Below, piece by piece: positions 12,112-15,739 of a DNA stretch of 15,739 nt. Source of the stretch: Candidatus Pacearchaeota archaeon. Lineage in GTDB: Archaea > Nanobdellota > Nanobdellia > Pacearchaeales > GW2011-AR1. Position numbers and translations under genes: made by a program. How positions within the stretch are numbered: the stretch's first letter is position 1; each line of letters begins with the position of its first letter. The stretch lies in the NCBI GenBank assembly GCA_002689985.1, contig NZDC01000010.1, forward strand, positions 1 through 15,739. The letters run 5' to 3'. Below the pieces are notes generated by a model. That model was not told where the DNA came from. It ran no database searches and saw only the letters and a list, made by a program, of their open reading frames with translations.

Positions 12112-12639
12112 ATGAGTAAGAAAAAATCAGGGATTCTTAATTTATTTATTAGATATTTTATCTTAATTTTAATATCTATCCCAAATTTATGGATATTTTA
12201 CTTTATCTTTACACCTCTTACTATTTATCCTGTTTATTTATTGTTTAACTTATTTTTTGATGCAACTTTATCAGGAAATATAATTAATATAGGCATATTT
12301 TCTATAGAATTAATAGATGCTTGTATTGCAGGTTCTGCTTATTATCTTTTATTAATTCTTAATTTATCGACGCCAAAAATAAAAATAAGAAAACGAATAA
12401 AAATGATTTTATTATCTTTTATATTTCTTTTAATAATAAATATTTTAAGGATATTTTTATTAGGATCTGCTTTTGTTTCAGGATATCCTTGGTTTGATGC
12501 AACTCATAAATTACTTTGGTATCTTGGAAGTACTCTTTTTGTAATAGGAATTTGGTTTATAGAAGTAAAGTTATTTAAAATAAAAGAAATTCCTATTTAT
12601 TCAGATATAAAATTTTTATATTTGAACCTAAGAAAATAA
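12112..12639 (+). CDS. Archaeosortase/exosortase-family transpeptidase
   Basis: 175 residues, multispanning. Archaeosortases cut C-terminal sorting signals (motif, transmembrane helix, basic tail) and attach the protein to membrane lipid or another envelope acceptor. The catalytic triad of the family is visible: Cys71 (Asp-Ala-Cys-Ile-Ala-Gly), Arg113 (Asn-Ile-Leu-Arg-Ile), and His132 (Asp-Ala-Thr-His-Lys-Leu-Leu-Trp). All three lie at helix edges in the expected order. It is short compared with haloarchaeal ArtA, and resembles forms that I recall from Pacearchaeota. It is divergent from the PAP2 gene and joined to the dedA-type gene by TAAAATG. The substrate is unknown; surface proteins at 9684 and 14669 are candidates by position. 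Confidence 0.87.
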   Translation: MSKKKSGILNLFIRYFILILISIPNLWIFYFIFTPLTIYPVYLLFNLFFDATLSGNIINIGIFSIELIDACIAGSAYYLLLILNLSTPKIKIRKRIKMILLSFIFLLIINILRIFLLGSAFVSGYPWFDATHKLLWYLGSTLFVIGIWFIEVKLFKIKEIPIYSDIKFLYLNLRK

Positions 12640-12640
12640 A

Positions 12641-13261
12641 ATGTTTGAATTATTTTATCAATTAATAGAAGTTATCTTATCTATTGTAAATGAATTAGGA
12701 TATTTTGGAATATTTATTGGTATGATTATTGAGAGTTCTTTTTTTCCTTTTCCTAGCGAAATTATTTTAATTCCTGCAGGAGCATTAATAGCTAAAGGTG
12801 AGATGGGTTTTTTATTAGTTTTTTTAGTAGGAACACTTGGGAGTTTGGTAGGAGCACTAATTAACTTCTTTTTAGCATTATATCTTGGAAGAACAAGTAT
12901 TGATTTATTAATCTCAAAATATGGGAAAATCCTTTTTATAAATAAGGAAAAATTAAAAAAATCAGATGATTATTTTAAGAAACATGGAGAAATAACAACT
13001 TTTGTTGGAAGATTAATTCCCGTAATTAGACAATTAATATCTATTCCTGCAGGTTTTTCAAAAATGAATCTCTTTAAATTCTGTTTATTTACATCCTTAG
13101 GAGCAGGTATCTGGACCTTAATTTTGATTTATATAGGGTATTTCTTTGGAAATAATTCTAAGTGGATAAGTACAAATATGAGTATTATGAGTTTGATTCT
13201 TTTATTATCCTCTTTAATTGTTTTGATAATCTATTTCCTTTCTAATAGAAAAAATAAGTAG
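12641..13261 (+). CDS. DedA/VTT-family membrane protein
   Basis: 206 residues. Conserved DedA residues are present: E31 (Glu-Ser-Ser-Phe-Phe-Pro-Phe-Pro-Ser-Glu, second Glu at 40), Pro-Ala-Gly at 45-47, and the Gly-Arg-x5-Arg-x6-Ala-Gly motif with R124 and R130. Re-entrant hairpins and about four transmembrane helices are expected. DedA proteins move lipids between leaflets; some bacterial members flip polyprenyl phosphate back to the cytosolic side. The ATG lies one base after the archaeosortase stop, so the two are co-translated. Its stop is 3 bp from that of the convergent gene. Confidence 0.93.
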   Translation: MFELFYQLIEVILSIVNELGYFGIFIGMIIESSFFPFPSEIILIPAGALIAKGEMGFLLVFLVGTLGSLVGALINFFLALYLGRTSIDLLISKYGKILFINKEKLKKSDDYFKKHGEITTFVGRLIPVIRQLISIPAGFSKMNLFKFCLFTSLGAGIWTLILIYIGYFFGNNSKWISTNMSIMSLILLLSSLIVLIIYFLSNRKNK

Positions 13262-13264
13262 GTC

Positions 13265-13957
13265 TTATTGATTAATCTTAACAAAAGCTTCAATTAAGAA
13301 TCTTTCTGTAACTTCCAGAATTTCACAATTATTAATATTTAAATTATAACATCTAGGTCCAACTTTATCAATACTTGTTTTATCTCCTGGCTGTATTTGC
13401 ATAAAAGTATATCTTCCCTCAGGATCACAACTTGCATTTAAATCTTTTATAATTTTCATTCCAAATACTTCAAGAGGTTTTACTAAATTTGCAATAGCAA
13501 TAACTCCATCACCATCACAAACAAAATCACTTCCACTCATATTAATTACCATATTTTCTGATAGCACTATTTCTCCATTAAATGGTATTTTGTCTAATTC
13601 TTCTGGATTATTTCTTATATATACATTATATACTGCTTCTTTACCTTGGTACATTACTGGAAAAGATGTTTTGTAAAACATTATATTTCCTTCTTTTACA
13701 ATATCAAAATCAACACCATTATATTCAATGTGTTTTCTAGAAGAGAGATATAAATAACTTAATAGGAAAATAACAAATAATATTGCAATTGTTATAAATA
13801 CATTTCTTAATATTTTATTTTCTTCTTTAATTTGTTTTTTAGTTACTGGTTTTTTTTCACTTGTACTATGAATTTTTACTGTTTTCTCTCTACCTTTTTT
13901 CTTTACCTTAAAAATTTCATAATCTTCATCTTTTCTTACACTCTTTTTCTTTTTCAT
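13265..13957 (-). CDS. Membrane-anchored four-cysteine protein, unknown function
   Basis: 230 residues. Residues 1-48 are cytosolic and strongly basic (Lys/Arg-rich). One transmembrane helix lies at about 51-72, followed by an extracytoplasmic domain of about 155 residues. It starts Ile-Glu-Tyr-Asn-Gly-Val-Asp-Phe and holds four cysteines, in Phe-Val-Cys-Asp, Ala-Ser-Cys-Asp, Pro-Arg-Cys-Tyr and Asn-Asn-Cys-Glu, probably paired as disulfides. The N-terminal-in orientation follows from the basic flank. It has a TATA box 25 bp upstream and lies 31 bp after a gene with matching architecture; the two look like diverged tandem paralogues. No known family is recognised. Confidence 0.78.
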   Translation of the reverse strand: MKKKKSVRKDEDYEIFKVKKKGREKTVKIHSTSEKKPVTKKQIKEENKILRNVFITIAILFVIFLLSYLYLSSRKHIEYNGVDFDIVKEGNIMFYKTSFPVMYQGKEAVYNVYIRNNPEELDKIPFNGEIVLSENMVINMSGSDFVCDGDGVIAIANLVKPLEVFGMKIIKDLNASCDPEGRYTFMQIQPGDKTSIDKVGPRCYNLNINNCEILEVTERFLIEAFVKINQ

Positions 13958-13978
13958 ATTTATAATTCAGTTTATAGG

Positions 13979-13985
13979 TTTATAA
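13979..13985 (-). promoter_or_regulatory. TATA box of the first four-cysteine membrane protein
   Basis: TTATAAA on the minus strand is centred 25 bp before the ATG at 13957, in the 31-bp gap after the neighbouring paralogue. Confidence 0.5.
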
Positions 13986-13988
13986 GAT

Positions 13989-14561
13989 TTATTCTTTAAT
14001 ATTAAATATATTAAATAAGAATTCATCAATTATTTTTGTTAGATTTTCTCTTGGACCCATTATAATAACACAATTATCTTCTTGTATTATTTTTTTATTA
14101 ATGTTTTCTTCTATTATTATAAGATTATCTCTACATGTTTTTTCAGGTATATTTTCATCACAGTCCATATATCTTAAACATGCAGGTTGTATTCTTTGAA
14201 CAATTTGATAGAAATTTCTTGAGATTTCTAATTCTGTTTCTCTACTTCCAGGATAAATATACAATGGTTTTCCATAATAATTTTCTATATATTTTAATCC
14301 ATTAATCTCTTCAAAATCTATTTGTCTTGGATTATATTTGAAAACAAACTCAATACCTCCATTATTTAGAATCCAAAGATTATTGAGATTTATGAATTCA
14401 AGATTATTGTATATTACTTTCTTTGTATTAGTATCAGTATTTCCCATAAATGCGAATCCCAAAGTACTAAATAACATAATAAATATAAGAATTCCCCCAA
14501 CAGTATATTGTTTTATTCTCTTATTTTTGTTTATTTCTTTTTCTGAAACTATCTTTCTCAT
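13989..14561 (-). CDS. Membrane-anchored four-cysteine protein, paralogue of its neighbour
   Basis: 190 residues. A short basic N-terminus and one transmembrane helix (about 20-40) precede an extracytoplasmic domain. That domain opens Val-Ile-Tyr-Asn-Asn-Leu-Glu-Phe, parallel to the Ile-Glu-Tyr-Asn-Gly-Val-Asp-Phe of the next gene. Four cysteines lie in the second half (Pro-Ala-Cys-Leu, Met-Asp-Cys-Asp, Lys-Thr-Cys-Arg, Asp-Asn-Cys-Val). It ends with a helix Glu-Phe-Leu-x-x-x-Phe-x-Ile, matching Arg-Phe-Leu-x-x-x-Phe-x-Lys-Ile in the neighbour. It has a TATA box about 25 bp upstream and lies just downstream of the S-layer-type gene. Function unknown. Confidence 0.77.
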   Translation of the reverse strand: MRKIVSEKEINKNKRIKQYTVGGILIFIMLFSTLGFAFMGNTDTNTKKVIYNNLEFINLNNLWILNNGGIEFVFKYNPRQIDFEEINGLKYIENYYGKPLYIYPGSRETELEISRNFYQIVQRIQPACLRYMDCDENIPEKTCRDNLIIIEENINKKIIQEDNCVIIMGPRENLTKIIDEFLFNIFNIKE

Positions 14562-14580
14562 AGATTAACTCTGTTAATAA

Positions 14581-14590
14581 GGGTATAAAA
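14581..14590 (-). promoter_or_regulatory. TATA box of the second four-cysteine membrane protein
   Basis: TTTTATACCC on the minus strand is centred about 25 bp before the ATG at 14561. Confidence 0.45.
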
Positions 14591-14621
14591 AATTATTGTT
14601 AAAGAGACTTTCGTCATATAA

Positions 14622-14649
14622 TGAAAAAAAAGAAAAAGGAAAAAAAAAT
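14622..14649 (-). terminator. Long T-rich terminator after the S-layer-type gene
   Basis: On the minus strand, about 20 bases after the S-layer stop, there are runs of nine, five and eight T broken only by CC and C. Stacked T-runs are strong archaeal termination signals. It precedes the promoter of the next minus-strand gene and suits a heavily transcribed gene. Confidence 0.6.
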
Positions 14650-14668
14650 AAATTAAAATTTTTGGAAT

Positions 14669-15739
14669 TTATGCAGTTGTAGTTACAACCATTTCCGCAC
14701 TTGTTGATGAAGTTCCTTTGTATTCTTTACCAGTATCAACTGTTTTAGTAGTTAGATACTTAGCAGCGTTTACAGTGTCTGTAGCTTCATAACCAGCAAC
14801 AACTAATGCTAATTTGCTAGTAATACTTGAATCACTAACACCTTTGATCAAGAATTGTCCTGATCCTACACCAGTTGATTCTGTGAAAGCAGCACCACAA
14901 TTAGCTCCACCTAATACACTAGCAGCAGCTGAATTAATACAGCTTCCACCAACAACAATTAGGTTCTTTGTGCTTACAGAACTAACTTCGCTATCTTTTA
15001 CTAGAACTTCGCCAAGTTGAGTTGCAGTTCCTGTTGTAGTTGAACCAGCAGTTATACTAGCAGATTCTTCAGCCATGTATATCTGAGCATAAACTTGCTC
15101 ATCAGGATAACTAATTACAGCACTTTTCTGATCTGAATCAGAAGAGTCTGTTGTTATAATTGTACCCCATAAATCAGCTGATTTTTGAATTTTACTATCT
15201 CCGGGCATAGTTGTTTCCCAACCACTAGCATCAGTACTCCATGTTCTTTGAACATCATCTACACCAATACCGTCATCAGCATCAATACCATTTTCAAGCT
15301 TAACAATTAATGCTTCATAATTGTTATTATCATCTTTTTCTTCAAAGATAATTAAAGCAGGTGAATCAATCCTTGTTCCATCTACATCATTTAGGTAAAT
15401 TTTTGCAGTAGAATTAAAGGTAGGACCCATACTAGTAATGTTATAAGTTAATTGACCTATAGTTACTGCTGAGCCTGTATTTTCAGTAGTTAAATTAGTA
15501 ACTCCTGCATCAACTGATATATTTCCTGAATCTGGAAGAGCAAATGTGACATCTGTATATCCATCTCCATCAGGAAATTTTAAAGTAGTAAGATCTACTC
15601 CATCTCCACCCCAACTAGATACATTTATTGTTGTTGGTTCATAAAATGCAAGTCTTGCACCTTTTGAAGTTTGTATTGTTGGGTAAACTACAGCAGCAGC
15701 TGTACCACTACTATCTGGATAATTAAGTCTTATATTGTA
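14669..15739 (-). CDS. S-layer-type surface protein, C-terminal part (runs off the right edge)
   Basis: The frame is open from base 15739 to the TAA at 14669-14671, giving the last 356 residues; the start is outside the window. The sequence is rich in Thr, Ser, Ala, Gly and Asp. Asn-x-Ser/Thr sequons cluster in the first third (Asn-Val-Ser, Asn-Ile-Ser, Asn-Leu-Thr, Asn-Ile-Thr, Asn-Ser-Thr), so N-glycosylation is likely. The last ~100 residues contain Leu-Ile-Val-Val-Gly-Gly-Ser-Cys-Ile-Asn and Ala-Leu-Val-Val-Ala-Gly-Tyr-Glu-Ala-Thr-Asp-Thr, the pattern of the conserved C-terminal domain of archaeal S-layer proteins. The two cysteines (in Gly-Ser-Cys and Ala-Asn-Cys-Gly) may pair. Unlike the protein at 9684, there is no C-terminal transmembrane helix. 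Codons are less A/T-biased than its neighbours', as in highly expressed genes. Confidence 0.88.
   Translation of the reverse strand, partial: YNIRLNYPDSSGTAAAVVYPTIQTSKGARLAFYEPTTINVSSWGGDGVDLTTLKFPDGDGYTDVTFALPDSGNISVDAGVTNLTTENTGSAVTIGQLTYNITSMGPTFNSTAKIYLNDVDGTRIDSPALIIFEEKDDNNNYEALIVKLENGIDADDGIGVDDVQRTWSTDASGWETTMPGDSKIQKSADLWGTIITTDSSDSDQKSAVISYPDEQVYAQIYMAEESASITAGSTTTGTATQLGEVLVKDSEVSSVSTKNLIVVGGSCINSAAASVLGGANCGAAFTESTGVGSGQFLIKGVSDSSITSKLALVVAGYEATDTVNAAKYLTTKTVDTGKEYKGTSSTSAEMVVTTTA

Noticed and set aside
14338..15020. Plus-strand open frames across the four-cysteine and S-layer genes
   Set aside because: They are shadows of the minus-strand genes, with no recognisable motif and no TATA box at the usual spacing.
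1..15739. CRISPR arrays, insertion sequences, integrase or phage genes
   Set aside because: I found no regularly spaced repeats, transposase motifs, terminal inverted repeats or attachment-site duplications. The tRNA-Pro gene has no 3' partial copy nearby.

Overview
The window is a piece of chromosome from a very AT-rich archaeon. The markers are archaeal or archaeal/eukaryotic: aIF5A, L40e, L37Ae, RpoP, Spt5, prefoldin beta, archaeal SepF, Taw1 and an archaeosortase. The small single-domain proteins, A/T-rich codon use and archaeosortase type suggest a DPANN lineage, probably Pacearchaeota or Woesearchaeota. This placement is inferred from gene content, not from a tree. Nearly every transcription unit starts with a TATA box (TTTATAAA or TTTAAA) about 25 bp before the start codon, so most mRNAs are probably leaderless.

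Layout. Positions 1-940 hold the tail of a zinc-ribbon protein, a small CARF-like Rossmannoid protein, and on the minus strand a promoter-bearing gene with a Tat-like N-terminus and an EF-hand, broken by one frameshift. Positions 941-3956 (minus) carry taw1 and, in one tight operon, aIF5A, L40e and a membrane site-2 protease. From 4008 to 9184 (plus) is an information-processing and division block: FKBP isomerase, ftsZ, secE, spt5, rpl11, tRNA-Pro(TGG), rpl37ae, rpoP, prefoldin beta, sepF and a domain-deficient dph2. A four-helix membrane protein follows on the minus strand.

From 9684 to the end is a cell-envelope region: a secreted, acidic, Ig-like surface protein with a C-terminal anchor; a PAP2-family phosphatase divergent from an archaeosortase-dedA operon; two tandem minus-strand membrane-anchored four-cysteine proteins that look like diverged paralogues; and the C-terminal 356 residues of an S-layer-type protein that runs off the right edge.

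How the genes fit together. secE-spt5-rpl11 and rpl37ae-rpoP-pfdB are conserved translation/transcription clusters. FtsZ and its membrane anchor SepF lie about 2.3 kb apart. aIF5A (hypusine), Dph2 (diphthamide) and Taw1 (wyosine) all relate to modifications of the translation machinery. The archaeosortase, PAP2 and DedA genes could form an envelope module handling protein anchoring and polyprenyl-phosphate recycling for the neighbouring surface proteins; this is inference. The points most worth a second look are two divergent gene pairs that each share one centred palindromic TATA box, a recurring TAAAATG stop/start junction inside operons, a Dph2 lacking its first domain and one cluster cysteine, a PAP2 protein with its motif-2 histidine replaced by arginine, the paired four-cysteine membrane proteins, and the frameshifted EF-hand gene.
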